64,000 nt of DNA from Robiginitomaculum sp. (GTDB lineage: Bacteria; Pseudomonadota; Alphaproteobacteria; Caulobacterales; Maricaulaceae), in assembly GCA_016765135.1 (NCBI GenBank), contig JAESQN010000044.1, positions 126,001-190,000 of the forward strand. Reading direction: 5' to 3'. Every line of letters begins with the position of its first letter. The first letter of the stretch is position 1. Position numbers and translations under genes: made by a program. Positions 18,377 to 27,213 of the stretch are shown here, piece after piece. The notes beneath the pieces were generated by a model. It searched no databases and was not told where the DNA came from. It worked only from the letters and a program-made list of their open reading frames with translations.

Positions 18377-19327
18377 ATGCCGCAAACATTAAAAATAGCT
18401 CTCGCGCAGATCGCACCTGTGTGGATGAACAAGCAAGCCAGTCTCGAAAAAGTGGCAACGAAAATAGATGAAGCTTCAAGCCAGGGCGCAGAGTTAATTG
18501 TTTTTGGTGAGGGGGGTGTTCCAGGGTATCCATTTTGGGTGGATGCCACTGGCGGTGCCAAATTTAACGATCCCCAGCAAAAAGAAATATATGCCTATTA
18601 TCAAAGTCAGGCCATTTGCCTGGAGGACGGGGATTTGGACGCTATATGTGCGCGCCTTAAAGCCCACCAAATGGCTGCCTATATTGGCATCATCGAGCGG
18701 GCGGCAGATCGCGGAGGTCACAGTTTATACTGTTCTTTCGTTTACATTGATCCGCAAGGCAATATTGGCTCTGTTCACAGAAAGCTCATGCCGACTTATG
18801 AAGAACGCTTAGTGTGGGCAATTGGTGATGGGAACGGCTTGCGAACCCACAAGCTTGGCCCGTTTACAGTTGGCGGATTGAATTGTTGGGAAAACTGGAT
18901 GCCACTTACCCGCGCTAGCTTGTATGGGCAGGGGGAAAACTTGCATATTGCCTGCTGGCCAGGCAGCCTTAGAAACACTGAAGACATCACGCCTTTTTTG
19001 GCAAAAGAAGGCCGTTCCTTTGTGGTCAGTGTATCGAGCTTGATGCACCGAAATGATGTACCGCTTGATATGCCTTATGGTCAGGAAATCAGGGACGCGC
19101 TCCCCGAATTGGTCGCAAATGGCGGCTCGTGTATTGCCGCACCTGATGGCTCTTGGGTCTTGCCGCCTGAAATTGAAAAAGAAAGCCTGCGTTACGCTGT
19201 GATCGATTATGATTTTGTGTGCCGTGAACGTCAAACATTTGACCCGGTCGGGCATTATTCAAGGCCAGATGTGCTATCTTTGAACTTGGATCAAACCCGG
19301 CAGTCGTGCTTGAATATACAAAAATAA
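18377..19327 (+). CDS. carbon-nitrogen hydrolase, nitrilase branch
   Basis: The 316-residue enzyme has the complete Glu-Lys-Cys triad of the nitrilase superfamily: E45 in FGEGGVPGYPFW, K136 in HRKLMPTYEERLVW and C170 in LNCWENWMP. These flanking sequences, and CWENWMPLTRASLYGQG in particular, are those of true nitrilases (branch 1) rather than amidases or NAD synthetase domains. It is probably a cytoplasmic nitrile-hydrolysing enzyme; the natural substrate is unknown. It stands alone between thiG and the convergent end of the GTA cluster, only 9 bases from the g15 stop. Confidence 0.88.
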   Translation: MPQTLKIALAQIAPVWMNKQASLEKVATKIDEASSQGAELIVFGEGGVPGYPFWVDATGGAKFNDPQQKEIYAYYQSQAICLEDGDLDAICARLKAHQMAAYIGIIERAADRGGHSLYCSFVYIDPQGNIGSVHRKLMPTYEERLVWAIGDGNGLRTHKLGPFTVGGLNCWENWMPLTRASLYGQGENLHIACWPGSLRNTEDITPFLAKEGRSFVVSVSSLMHRNDVPLDMPYGQEIRDALPELVANGGSCIAAPDGSWVLPPEIEKESLRYAVIDYDFVCRERQTFDPVGHYSRPDVLSLNLDQTRQSCLNIQK

Positions 19328-19336
19328 TACCGGGGT

Positions 19337-22300
19337 TTACACCATATTTTTTATAAACACGCCGCCTACACCCCGCCCGTAACTCACAGACATCTGATAA
19401 ACCTTGAGCGACAATTCCGTTAATGGACTACCCAGTACCGTTTCCAGTTCCGTTATCGGAATTTGCAGGGATTGCGTCACACTTTCCCTTGTCAAAACCA
19501 CCGCCCCGCCGCTATCCAGAAAATCTATTTCATAGCGTTCATTGTCTTCACCTAGCGGCACATCGAGTGGTGCCCAATCGTCGCCGCCAATTCTTGTGCG
19601 GCGGGTCCAGCTTATGTTTATATTGGTGCCGACCCGTGCGGCTTTTATATGGACAGGAGAGAGGGGGCGGAGGTGGTTTGCCTTATAGTTTAGCGTGAAG
19701 TTTTCCAATCCCTCGCGGCCATTTGTTTCCAGTGTAAACGCCAGTTCACTACCGCGTAAATCTGGGCTGGTGGTATGGTCTTGCCAGCCTTGGCTCAGAT
19801 AGACCACGCGGGCGCCCGCCGGGACGGTTACGCCAAGCACATGATCAGTGCCGTATTGGCCGCGCAATAATTTGCTGATGCGGTATGTGTTCGGGGCTAC
19901 CAGATCGGCATTTGCGGCTTGCAGGATTTCCCAACCTTGGTTGGTTTCTACTGCCAACATATTACCGCCTGACAACACATCTTGGTCGGATAGGGACGCA
20001 AGCAACACGCCCGGTAATAAAACATCGACCTGCGTAGCCATATCAAACCGCCCGACCGGGCCGGACGGGAGGTCGTTCAAGAGTGCGCCTATTACAATAT
20101 ATGTGTCGGTGAGTGTTTCCTGCCCGCTCTCTCCCGCAATCACAGTTTGCGCGAATGGATTGACAACAACCCCAACCAGCGGGCCAGTGCGCGTACCCTC
20201 ACCAGTAAAATCCGCTATATCCAGGCCATAACCTTCGGGGGTTGATACCCATGACGGCGTGCCGACTACGCCCGGCTCACCGCCGCTGGAGATATCTACG
20301 GCCCCGGTTTCAATGCGCCTTGCCTGGGCTGTGCGTCCGCCGAGGCCGTCCAGTGCGGTGATTTGCCAGTCCCCGTCCGTTTGGTCGAGCCGAATAATAT
20401 CGCCAGTTTCAAGCCCGAGCAAAGACGGCGGTATTGCAAAATCGAGAGTTTCGTTTTCCTCCAACACTTGTTCAAGCAAGCTGGCCGCAATGGTCTTCGC
20501 CTGCCCGGTGTCTAGCACCAATGGTGCGGAAATATCTATGATACGTTCGGTTTGTGTGAATAAATCCCGGGCCATGGCCGAGCCGCTTTGGTAATCTTGT
20601 GCCTGGTCTATAAAGCCAATACGCACATCTTTGATGCGGCTCTCGGCGTCGGTGCGTTTGAGGCTCAGACTAAGCTGACCATCTGAAAACACCAAATTGT
20701 CCGGCACAAGATCAAACAATCCCTGCGTACCACGAGAGGCAAAACTCAAGCCGTCTGCACGCTCAATCAAATCAAATCCGTAGAGCCGCGATAACGGTGT
20801 CAAAGCGGCCCGCGCACTCATGGGCCTGTCCAGAACATAGCCGCTGACCATGCCAAGTACTTTGTTAACATCGGGTGCGTCCGCGCCGCTTGAAATACTT
20901 ATATCGCTGACAATATCGGCAAGACTGACCAGTCCGGTACGCCCGCTTATCCAGTGGCCAGTACGCCAGTTACCACCATCCGACCATACGTCCAGTCGTG
21001 CCGGAAAATCCGGGAAAGGCCGTGCGTCCCAACACCAAATATGGGCGCGGGACAAATCAACCATGGGGCCGCCGTACACGCTCGATACCGGGTTTTTGTT
21101 ATTATCCTCCTGCCAGTATCCGAGAAAAATCTCGATATATCTGCGCTGGATTAGATCGTCTCGCGCCGCGCTGGAATAATAGGGCGCAAAGCTTTCGGAC
21201 GATTTTGGATCCCAAAATACATTTGGCTGGTTGGCACCTTTGTCAATGGCCGGGCAGCCGATTTCGGTAAACCAGATGGGTTTGGATTGCGGCACCCACG
21301 GGCTGGCACTTGCTTGCTCAACTCCGTCAATTCTATCGTAATGTGGATTGGCCCACCAGGATTTTACGTCCTTATTGCAGTACACCCACGGCTTGTTATA
21401 AGCCCCATCGGTGATAGGAGTACGGGTCTGGCTATCGCGGTCAGCACTACTGGCATAATACCAGTCATAGCCCTCGCCGCCTTCCATATTAGACGTCAAA
21501 TAATCTTCATCATAAATGCGGGCGTAATTTTGCGCGTCCAAATGATCCGCACTGTCGCGCCAATCGGACAGAGGGAAATATGCATCTATGCCGACCGCAT
21601 CGATATTGCTGTCGGCCCATAACGGATCGAGATGAAACCGCACATCACCGGAGCCGTCGCCCGGCTGATGCCCGAAATATTCCGACCAATCGGCGGCGTA
21701 GCTTATTTTGGTGCCAGCCCCCATAACCGAGCGCACATCTGCGGCTAATGTTTGCAATGCGCTCACGGCCGGATAATCATTTCCTGCCCCGCGCACCGTG
21801 GTCATGCCGCGCATTTCCGAGCCAATAATAAATGCATCCACCCCACCTGCGACCTGCATGAGATGGGCGTAGTGTAATATCATGCGGCGATATTTATATT
21901 CCGCCGGGCCATTGTAAGACACCACTCCGCCCGACACCGAGAAATCACTGGCGCTGGTTGCACCAAAAAAACTTTGCACCTGCGTGGTCGCGGCGGTGGT
22001 TTTATCTACACTGCCTGGTTGGCCTGCGGCGGGGGTGCAGGTGATGCGCCCGCGCCACGGAAATACCGGTTGGCTATTGCCGCCGTATGGATTGGGCAAT
22101 GTGTTGCCGCCCACCACATCCATCAAGATAAACGGATACAGTGTGACTGAAAGCCCGCGTGCATTCAAAGCCTGTACGGCTTCAATGACCGTATCGTCGC
22201 TGGGCGTACCGCCGTAAACGGGCCGCTCGTCAATCTGTGATATCAAATAAGCATTGGCGCGGGTATCGCTACCGACCTGCCAATTGCCCGGCTTGTCGAT

Positions 22301-23173
22301 GCGGTTACGGCTCTCGGCACCGGGGCGCAATTGGCATTCCGCCAGCCGCAAATCATCTCCGAACCAGCTGATTATCAAGGTGACATGGGTGCAATTGGGC
22401 AGGCCGGATTGTAACTGGTCAAGGGCTGCATCCATATCGGAGCGGCCAGACAGATTATTCATATTAACCGGGCGGCTGGTGCCGGGGCCGAGACGTTCTT
22501 CGGTGATGGTGGTGCCGTAAGCAAATTCACCAGAGCCGGGGATGAGGTCAACGCCCGTGACCAAATCTTCCATGCGCGGGGTGTTGTCGGTACGTTTTGG
22601 CGCACGGACAATTTCAAAATTAAGCTGGGGCAGGCGGGTGCCAAAATCTTCCAGCGGCATGTCTTCAAACACCATATAAGCGGTGCCGCGAAAGGCGGGT
22701 ACGGCGGTGCCTTCAATCTCGGCTATCAACGGGTCGGGTGCTTGATCTTCACCGCCTTTGTAGAGCCGCGTGTTTAAATCTTTAATCTGCAATGCCTGAC
22801 CATTGGCCCATATTTGCCCGACTTCGAGAATTTCGCCTTCGCACAAGCCGACGGCAAAACTAAGCGTATAGCTATAATTCCTTGTGCGCGGGCCACCACC
22901 TTTGCCGCCGCGCTTTTCTTCCGTCCTATGTTCCCTGACTCGCGTCGCCCAGATCACCTGGCCAGCCATCCGCGCCCGACCATAAATGCGGGCCATGGGC
23001 GCGCCGTCCTGGGAGCTTTGGATATGCAGGGTTTGCAGGCGCGGGCCTTCAAACACCCGGTTGTCCAGCGCACGGGTAAGGGCTTGCCCGGCATAGGCAA
23101 CACCGACGCGTCCGGCAGTTTGTAACAGTGTTTGGCCAAAAGCTTTGGCCCCGGTCAAAACGAGATTGGTCAT
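19337..23173 (-). CDS. GTA g15-type tail/baseplate protein with TIM-barrel domain
   Basis: This is the largest GTA gene, 1278 residues. The N-terminal part has a phage-like hub region, with SFAVGLCEGEILEVGQIWANG near residue 115. The middle (about 420-730) is the GTA TIM-barrel domain related to glycoside hydrolases, with acidic residues in DAFIIGSEMRG and PIWFTEIGCPA. The C-terminal half contains the phage-tail_3-like region and ends in beta-rich repeats. In RcGTA the homologue forms the outer baseplate and contacts the cell envelope. It is the last gene of the cluster and begins 1 base after g14. Confidence 0.93.
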   Translation of the reverse strand: MTNLVLTGAKAFGQTLLQTAGRVGVAYAGQALTRALDNRVFEGPRLQTLHIQSSQDGAPMARIYGRARMAGQVIWATRVREHRTEEKRGGKGGGPRTRNYSYTLSFAVGLCEGEILEVGQIWANGQALQIKDLNTRLYKGGEDQAPDPLIAEIEGTAVPAFRGTAYMVFEDMPLEDFGTRLPQLNFEIVRAPKRTDNTPRMEDLVTGVDLIPGSGEFAYGTTITEERLGPGTSRPVNMNNLSGRSDMDAALDQLQSGLPNCTHVTLIISWFGDDLRLAECQLRPGAESRNRIDKPGNWQVGSDTRANAYLISQIDERPVYGGTPSDDTVIEAVQALNARGLSVTLYPFILMDVVGGNTLPNPYGGNSQPVFPWRGRITCTPAAGQPGSVDKTTAATTQVQSFFGATSASDFSVSGGVVSYNGPAEYKYRRMILHYAHLMQVAGGVDAFIIGSEMRGMTTVRGAGNDYPAVSALQTLAADVRSVMGAGTKISYAADWSEYFGHQPGDGSGDVRFHLDPLWADSNIDAVGIDAYFPLSDWRDSADHLDAQNYARIYDEDYLTSNMEGGEGYDWYYASSADRDSQTRTPITDGAYNKPWVYCNKDVKSWWANPHYDRIDGVEQASASPWVPQSKPIWFTEIGCPAIDKGANQPNVFWDPKSSESFAPYYSSAARDDLIQRRYIEIFLGYWQEDNNKNPVSSVYGGPMVDLSRAHIWCWDARPFPDFPARLDVWSDGGNWRTGHWISGRTGLVSLADIVSDISISSGADAPDVNKVLGMVSGYVLDRPMSARAALTPLSRLYGFDLIERADGLSFASRGTQGLFDLVPDNLVFSDGQLSLSLKRTDAESRIKDVRIGFIDQAQDYQSGSAMARDLFTQTERIIDISAPLVLDTGQAKTIAASLLEQVLEENETLDFAIPPSLLGLETGDIIRLDQTDGDWQITALDGLGGRTAQARRIETGAVDISSGGEPGVVGTPSWVSTPEGYGLDIADFTGEGTRTGPLVGVVVNPFAQTVIAGESGQETLTDTYIVIGALLNDLPSGPVGRFDMATQVDVLLPGVLLASLSDQDVLSGGNMLAVETNQGWEILQAANADLVAPNTYRISKLLRGQYGTDHVLGVTVPAGARVVYLSQGWQDHTTSPDLRGSELAFTLETNGREGLENFTLNYKANHLRPLSPVHIKAARVGTNINISWTRRTRIGGDDWAPLDVPLGEDNERYEIDFLDSGGAVVLTRESVTQSLQIPITELETVLGSPLTELSLKVYQMSVSYGRGVGGVFIKNMV

Positions 23174-23174
23174 A

Positions 23175-23636
23175 TTATGAACTCAAATTTGGAAATGAAT
23201 AGGCGTAGGCGCAGCGGCTTTGCCAGAACGGGGCGAGGAACGAGCGTGTCACCGACCGACCCCAATAGGCATGGACGATCAAATCGGGCTCGACTAAAAC
23301 GGCCATATGCTTGGCCTGCACACCCGCTTGCATCCGAAACAATAATATGTCGGCCGGGCGGGCATCTTGAAGGCTAATCGGGTCAAGGTGATGATCGCAA
23401 GCGGATTTCAGAATTTCACCTTCGCCAATTTCGGCCCAGTCGGGTGTATAAGGCGGCATTTTGGCTGGCTCGCTGCCGTACAGTTTGCGCCAAATACCGC
23501 GTACCAATCCGAGGCAATCGCAGCCCGCATGCTTTGTAGAGCATTGGTGCTGATAGGGTGTGCCAACCCAGCTTAGGGTTTCGTCGATGATGGCCCTTCT
23601 GGATACATCATGGCGGGATATAGTTTTTAGCATCAA
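23175..23636 (-). CDS. GTA g14-type NlpC/P60 cell-wall peptidase
   Basis: The 153-residue protein is an NlpC/P60 cysteine peptidase. The nucleophile is C41 in GCDCLGLVRG, with the catalytic His at H110 (QAKHMAVL) and a third polar residue H122 (VHAYWG). In RcGTA the homologous protein is part of the tail tip and is thought to open peptidoglycan for DNA delivery. It overlaps g13 by 4 bases and directly precedes g15. Starting at the second methionine would shorten it by one residue. Confidence 0.92.
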   Translation of the reverse strand: MMLKTISRHDVSRRAIIDETLSWVGTPYQHQCSTKHAGCDCLGLVRGIWRKLYGSEPAKMPPYTPDWAEIGEGEILKSACDHHLDPISLQDARPADILLFRMQAGVQAKHMAVLVEPDLIVHAYWGRSVTRSFLAPFWQSRCAYAYSFPNLSS

Positions 23637-24292
23637 GAATAACGGGACGAGCCGTCCTTTTGGTCGGTTTCTCGCGGTGCACTAAAGGCCGCATCTTCTC
23701 CGATCAAATACGGGAAACCGCGAAAATTTACGGTGTTTTGAAACTGGTTTTGGCACGCATTATAGGTGCGCGGGCATGTAGTGCCGGGCGGGAAATTGTT
23801 CACATCAAGGCCGCAACGTGCATCCGCAAAACTGGCGTCACAACTTTTGGCGAATACCCGTCCGGTCGAACGTTCCAACACTGCGGCGCGGCCAACCAGC
23901 TCGGCTTCAAACTGGCCGTCTCGGATTTGAATGTCTCCGAGCCGTCCGCTCCAGATAAGCCCGTATTCGCTCGTATCTATCCAGTTAACGCGACTGATTT
24001 CAACCCGCGCACTATCATAAAGTCCGGCGCGAATATGGGTCTCCGTAATCACATCAGAACTAAGAAGCCCTTGCACGGAACTATTGTCCAAAGCAAAGCC
24101 GAGCCGCGCATCTATATCGGACGGGCTAAAGCCGGACGCAGCCTGATAGGTAGTGCCGTCCACATTCACATCCCGGTCATGATCGGTAAAACCGAGCACA
24201 TTTCCGTCTTGTCTTGTCAGCTTCCATACCCAACATAATGTTGTGGCCTCGCGTTCAATATGGGCCTTAAAACCTTGAGAAAATTCACGCAT
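23633..24292 (-). CDS. GTA g13-type baseplate hub protein (DUF2163)
   Basis: The 219-residue product shows the DUF2163 features CWVWKLTRQDGNVLGFTDHD, YQAASGFSPSDID and LGDIQIRDGQFEAEL. The C-terminal part has a four-cysteine pattern (CDASFADARC, then TTCPRTYNAC). In the RcGTA structure the hub protein binds an iron-sulfur cluster through cysteines, and this pattern fits that role. It overlaps g12 by 8 bases and g14 by 4. Confidence 0.92.
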   Translation of the reverse strand: MREFSQGFKAHIEREATTLCWVWKLTRQDGNVLGFTDHDRDVNVDGTTYQAASGFSPSDIDARLGFALDNSSVQGLLSSDVITETHIRAGLYDSARVEISRVNWIDTSEYGLIWSGRLGDIQIRDGQFEAELVGRAAVLERSTGRVFAKSCDASFADARCGLDVNNFPPGTTCPRTYNACQNQFQNTVNFRGFPYLIGEDAAFSAPRETDQKDGSSRYS

Positions 24293-24887
24293 GGGTTTTG
24301 ATCTCGATCAACGGCACATTCACGGCTCCGCCCGCTCCGAAAGCTTCCAGAGATGTGCTTAATTGCGCGATATCAAAACGCACCGGCACATCAAATTCGA
24401 AGCTGGCGGATATTTGTACGCCGTTGGCCGGGGCTGTGTTAAACACCACCATCCCAGTTTCAAAATCAACGCTGTAATTAGTCGTTGATTGGGCGTTTAA
24501 CTGAATGTTTAAAGTGCTAGCCACAGGTTTGGTAATGATGCGTTGCCACGAACCTGCCATATCAAAATATGTTTTACTCAATTGGAACTGCGTGGTTTGA
24601 CCGTCACCAATACTGATATTGCCACTAGCATCATGATCCACAGGGTCGCGAAACCGAAAGCCGTATAACTGCCCGCGCCGCGCTTCAAAAAATGCGATCA
24701 AAGTACGCATGTCCTCCAGGCTTTTAATCCCAACCCCGGCGTCATATTTACGCCGCGAGTCCGCTTGCGCAGCATTGCGTTGTTCGTGACCACTGGCCAG
24801 GGTAATGATTTCGGTCTGGCGCACCGGCCCACCACTGGCCCCAAAGGCGAGCGGCAGCGGAAAGCTGACATCGTGAAATGAAGACAT
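24285..24887 (-). CDS. GTA g12-type distal tail protein (DUF2460)
   Basis: The product is 200 residues from the ATG at 24887 (MSSFHDVSFPLPLAFGASGG), the conserved family start; the frame stays open upstream into a repeat element, but that extension is not part of the family. Typical DUF2460 motifs include RRKYDAGVGIKSLEDM, FEARRGQLYGFRFRDP and DFETGMVVFNTAP. The protein is a distal tail/baseplate component. An inverted-repeat element of about 205 bp separates it from g11, unlike the tight spacing elsewhere in the cluster. Confidence 0.92.
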   Translation of the reverse strand: MSSFHDVSFPLPLAFGASGGPVRQTEIITLASGHEQRNAAQADSRRKYDAGVGIKSLEDMRTLIAFFEARRGQLYGFRFRDPVDHDASGNISIGDGQTTQFQLSKTYFDMAGSWQRIITKPVASTLNIQLNAQSTTNYSVDFETGMVVFNTAPANGVQISASFEFDVPVRFDIAQLSTSLEAFGAGGAVNVPLIEIKTHA

Positions 24888-24911
24888 GTTTGTTGGTTCC
24901 TGTAATGTTTT

Positions 24912-25117
24912 CTTCCCCCATTTTTCATGGGGGAAGCACCCCAAAGGGGGGATGGGGGCGCGCACCTCTTGTGCGCACCAAACTCTCGTCCCTCACTATT
25001 GTTTCCTACTGCCGCAAGAGCGGCAGGCCCCCATCGCCTACGCAAGAGCTTCGGCACCATTCGCGTCACGGGGCATTTGCTCCGCTTTGGCTCAAACCCC
25101 ATGAAAAATGGGGGAAG
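24912..25117. repeat. inverted-repeat element A inside the GTA cluster
   Basis: This ~206-bp intergenic element has perfect 21-bp inverted ends (24912-24932 and 25097-25117), each end itself a small palindrome (CCCCATgaaaaATGGGG type). A 30-base inner segment at 25028-25057 matches 28 of 30 bases at 29856-29885 in element B. A further stem GCCGC/GCGGC lies near 25013-25026. It fills the g11-g12 gap and appears non-coding. It resembles REP/RIME-type palindromic elements of alphaproteobacteria. Confidence 0.8.
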
Positions 25118-25123
25118 GAAAAA

Positions 25124-25534
25124 TCAAATAAATTTTTGCCCTTGCGCCACTGCCCTTGCCAAAGACGCAGAGATTTGCCCTTGGGATTTTTGGAAACTGC
25201 TGGCGTCATTTACGCCTGTAATATTCATGACGATGTTGAGCGGGTTTGCAGTTTGCGCCGCGCCGCCAGATTGGCCACCGCCAAGTGCCGCGCCTAACGG
25301 TTCCAGCAATAACTCACGAATGGCCAGGCTGGCCAGATCACGGGTAATGGCCGCCGCCATATCGCGAAACGAAAACTCGCCGCTTCTGGCGGCTTGCTCC
25401 AAGGATCTGGCTATGCGTTCTCCGGCTTGTTCAAAGCTTTGCGCCGCCAAATCCGCTGCGTCCCTGGCCGGGCCCTCAGCAAAATCCGCCAACGCCTGTC
25501 CTGCTCTTTGGCTTGCTCTTTCTGTCTCATCCAT
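25124..25534 (-). CDS. GTA g11-type short tail tape-measure protein
   Basis: The 136-residue protein is mostly helical: a long charged amphipathic stretch (EGPARDAADLAAQSFEQAGE) is followed by the tape-measure C-terminal block FSFRDMAAAITRDLASLAIR, a glycine-rich segment (LGAALGGGQSGG) and ASLARAVAQGQKFI. In phages this protein sets tail length. RcGTA already has a reduced version of about 220 residues, and this one is shorter still. The ATG at 25534 overlaps the end of g10.1 by 8 bases. Confidence 0.82.
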   Translation of the reverse strand: MDETERASQRAGQALADFAEGPARDAADLAAQSFEQAGERIARSLEQAARSGEFSFRDMAAAITRDLASLAIRELLLEPLGAALGGGQSGGAAQTANPLNIVMNITGVNDASSFQKSQGQISASLARAVAQGQKFI

Positions 25535-25730
25535 AATTATTCTCATTATTTTTTGCGTCTGGGTAAGTGTTCATCAATTCATCAAATTTTTCGCGGGTAA
25601 TGCCTTCGCTGCCTGCCCCGGCAATCAGAACCAGCCAATCGCACACTGACATTTGCCAAAATTCATGCGGGGACAAGCCAAAGCCGCGCACGGCGGTTTT
25701 CAGCCACATATCAAATGGCCATTCTGTCAT
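25527..25730 (-). CDS. GTA g10.1-type tail assembly chaperone
   Basis: The 67-residue product contains MWLKTAVRGFGLSPHEFWQM, the hallmark of the small GTA/phage tail chaperone that follows g10 and helps load the tape-measure protein. Its C-terminal half (ITREKFDELMNTYPDAKN) is acidic and helical. It overlaps g10 by 4 bases upstream and g11 by 8 downstream, as expected for a chaperone made together with its clients. Confidence 0.85.
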   Translation of the reverse strand: MTEWPFDMWLKTAVRGFGLSPHEFWQMSVCDWLVLIAGAGSEGITREKFDELMNTYPDAKNNENNYG

Positions 25731-26059
25731 GCACCCATTCCCGCAAATGTCTCTTCAAACAGACGCGCCAATGCGGGCATATATTCGCAAGGTTTGGCTC
25801 GCTTTATCATGGCTGGAACGTGGGTGTCGTTATGGCCCTGGGCGCACAAAACACAGTCCAGCAAAGCAAGAGCATCTGCAGAATTATAGTTGTTTTTGGA
25901 AAAATCTCTAATTTTTTCAGCTAATTTCACTGGCCCTTTAACCTTGAGACGGCTCTCGATATGGGCCAAAGTACCCAGCGTTAAGCGCAAACGATAAGTG
26001 CGTCCTTCGATTTTGACGGCCACATCGCCCTTTTGAAATCCGTTTGTTTCCCTTGACAT
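25727..26059 (-). CDS. GTA g10-type tail tube chaperone family protein
   Basis: The 110-residue protein has the family core VAVKIEGRTYRLRLTLGTLAHIESRL, then a helical C-terminal region ending in MPALARLFEETFAGMGA. The family is the GTA TAC-like group, which acts with g10.1 during tail assembly. It starts one base inside the g9 stop and overlaps g10.1 by 4 bases. Confidence 0.87.
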   Translation of the reverse strand: MSRETNGFQKGDVAVKIEGRTYRLRLTLGTLAHIESRLKVKGPVKLAEKIRDFSKNNYNSADALALLDCVLCAQGHNDTHVPAMIKRAKPCEYMPALARLFEETFAGMGA

Positions 26060-26469
26060 TAGAGTGCCGCAAATACTGGTTTACCAGCAGATACCAATAC
26101 CAGTTCATAACTGGCTTCACCTCTGTAACTACCAGCATAATTCAACGCCGAGATTAGAAAGGTTCCGGTAATCGTGCCAAAGTCCGGGATAATAATCTCA
26201 TAGGTTTTGGCGCTTTGGTTAAAGAAACTAGCTCTTACCAAGGCATCGGACGCGCTATCCCTGAAGATACCTTCGCCGCTAATCTCCACCATTTTTATCC
26301 CGGCACCTGGCAAAAGTTCGCGCCAGGCGTCTTCGCTCCCTGAGTCGGTAATGTCGATGGTTTTGGCCCCGAATTTAAACCTTTTGGTGCGAAGCCCGGC
26401 GACCGTAACAAATACATTCTGGTCATTTTCTATTTTGATGAGCATGTCTCGCCCGCGTTGTGCAGCCAT
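26059..26469 (-). CDS. GTA g9-type major tail tube protein
   Basis: The 136-residue product begins MAAQRGRDMLIKIENDQN and contains TVAGLRTKRFKFGAKTIDIT, SEDAWRELLPGAGIKMVEI and GTFLISALNYAGSYRGEASY, all typical of the TP901-1-like tail tube protein of GTAs. Stacked hexamers would form the tail tube. It lies between g8 (13 bases upstream) and g10 (1-base overlap). Confidence 0.93.
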   Translation of the reverse strand: MAAQRGRDMLIKIENDQNVFVTVAGLRTKRFKFGAKTIDITDSGSEDAWRELLPGAGIKMVEISGEGIFRDSASDALVRASFFNQSAKTYEIIIPDFGTITGTFLISALNYAGSYRGEASYELVLVSAGKPVFAAL

Positions 26470-26482
26470 GATGGCGTCTCCT

Positions 26483-26899
26483 TCATGTTGGTTGAGTTGT
26501 GGCGTTAAAGCGGATAACGCCGTGCAGGGTGCGCCCGTCCGGAGCGCGGAAATTGTCGGTAAAAATTACATTGGCACTGACCAAAACTCCCTCGGTTAAT
26601 TGCCAGCCACCACTCTCAAGTACGCCGGACACGGCATTGGTCAAGGCCATGATTTCGGCTCGTCCACCGTAACGTGACCATAAATGCAAGGTCATATTAT
26701 GAGCGGTCATCGGGCTAACGTCGCCGCCAATGTCTTCGCTGCGCAAGGGGCCGTAGGTGAGATAAGGATAGATCGGGTCTTCCGGCGCATGGTCGTATAA
26801 TCGAGGTGTATTGCCCAACACGCTTTGCACCGCCACATCTGCACCAAGTGCGGCATGGACGGCTTTGGCGAGGGATTGTGCCTGATTGGTATCGGTCAT
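26483..26899 (-). CDS. GTA g8-type tail terminator/completion protein (DUF3168)
   Basis: The 138 residues match DUF3168: the helical N-terminus LAKAVHAALGADVAVQSVLG, then LYDHAPEDPIYPYLTYG, a DIGGDVSPMTAHNMTLHLWSR beta core and a C-terminal TLHGVIRFNA. In RcGTA the corresponding protein ends the tail tube at the connector. It overlaps g7 by 4 bases. Confidence 0.9.
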   Translation of the reverse strand: MTDTNQAQSLAKAVHAALGADVAVQSVLGNTPRLYDHAPEDPIYPYLTYGPLRSEDIGGDVSPMTAHNMTLHLWSRYGGRAEIMALTNAVSGVLESGGWQLTEGVLVSANVIFTDNFRAPDGRTLHGVIRFNATTQPT

Positions 26900-27213
26900 T
26901 GTTCTTCTTCCTCACAAATTAAATGAAGCCGTTCACTGCGGTTATCTGGATCGGACGCGGTCAAGACCCGTAGCGTGCGCTCATCCCACAACAAGCGGGT
27001 GCGTTCGGGAAAATCCCGTTGCCAGCGAATGGTGACGCGGTAGGTTTTGGTGATGGCAGCGCGGCCATTTTCAGCCCGCTCGCTCGCCGTGTTGGGTTTG
27101 ATATGGGCCCAGGCCTGGGCGTATAAAACCCAAACCGTTTGTACACCGCCGAACTCGTCCGGCGTGGTTTGGGGTACATAAATTCCGAGCCTGGTACGTA
27201 AATTCCCGATCAT
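26896..27213 (-). CDS. GTA g7-type head-tail adaptor (stopper)
   Basis: This is a 105-residue head-tail joining protein of the SPP1 gp16/HK97 gp10 group. It begins MIGNLRTRLGIYVPQTTPDE and has the usual GGVQTVWVLYAQAWAHIKP and FPERTRLLWDERTLRVL segments. It overlaps g6 by 4 bases upstream and g8 by 4 bases downstream. Confidence 0.9.
   Translation of the reverse strand: MIGNLRTRLGIYVPQTTPDEFGGVQTVWVLYAQAWAHIKPNTASERAENGRAAITKTYRVTIRWQRDFPERTRLLWDERTLRVLTASDPDNRSERLHLICEEEEQ

Noticed and set aside
19423-23125. Several plus-strand frames of 60-127 residues opposite g15
   Set aside because: They are shadows of a high-GC third-position gene, with no start signals.
24927-25649. 240-residue plus-strand frame over element A and the tape-measure gene
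   Set aside because: It runs through the palindromic repeat and antisense to g11 and g10.1; the peptide is low-complexity and matches no family.
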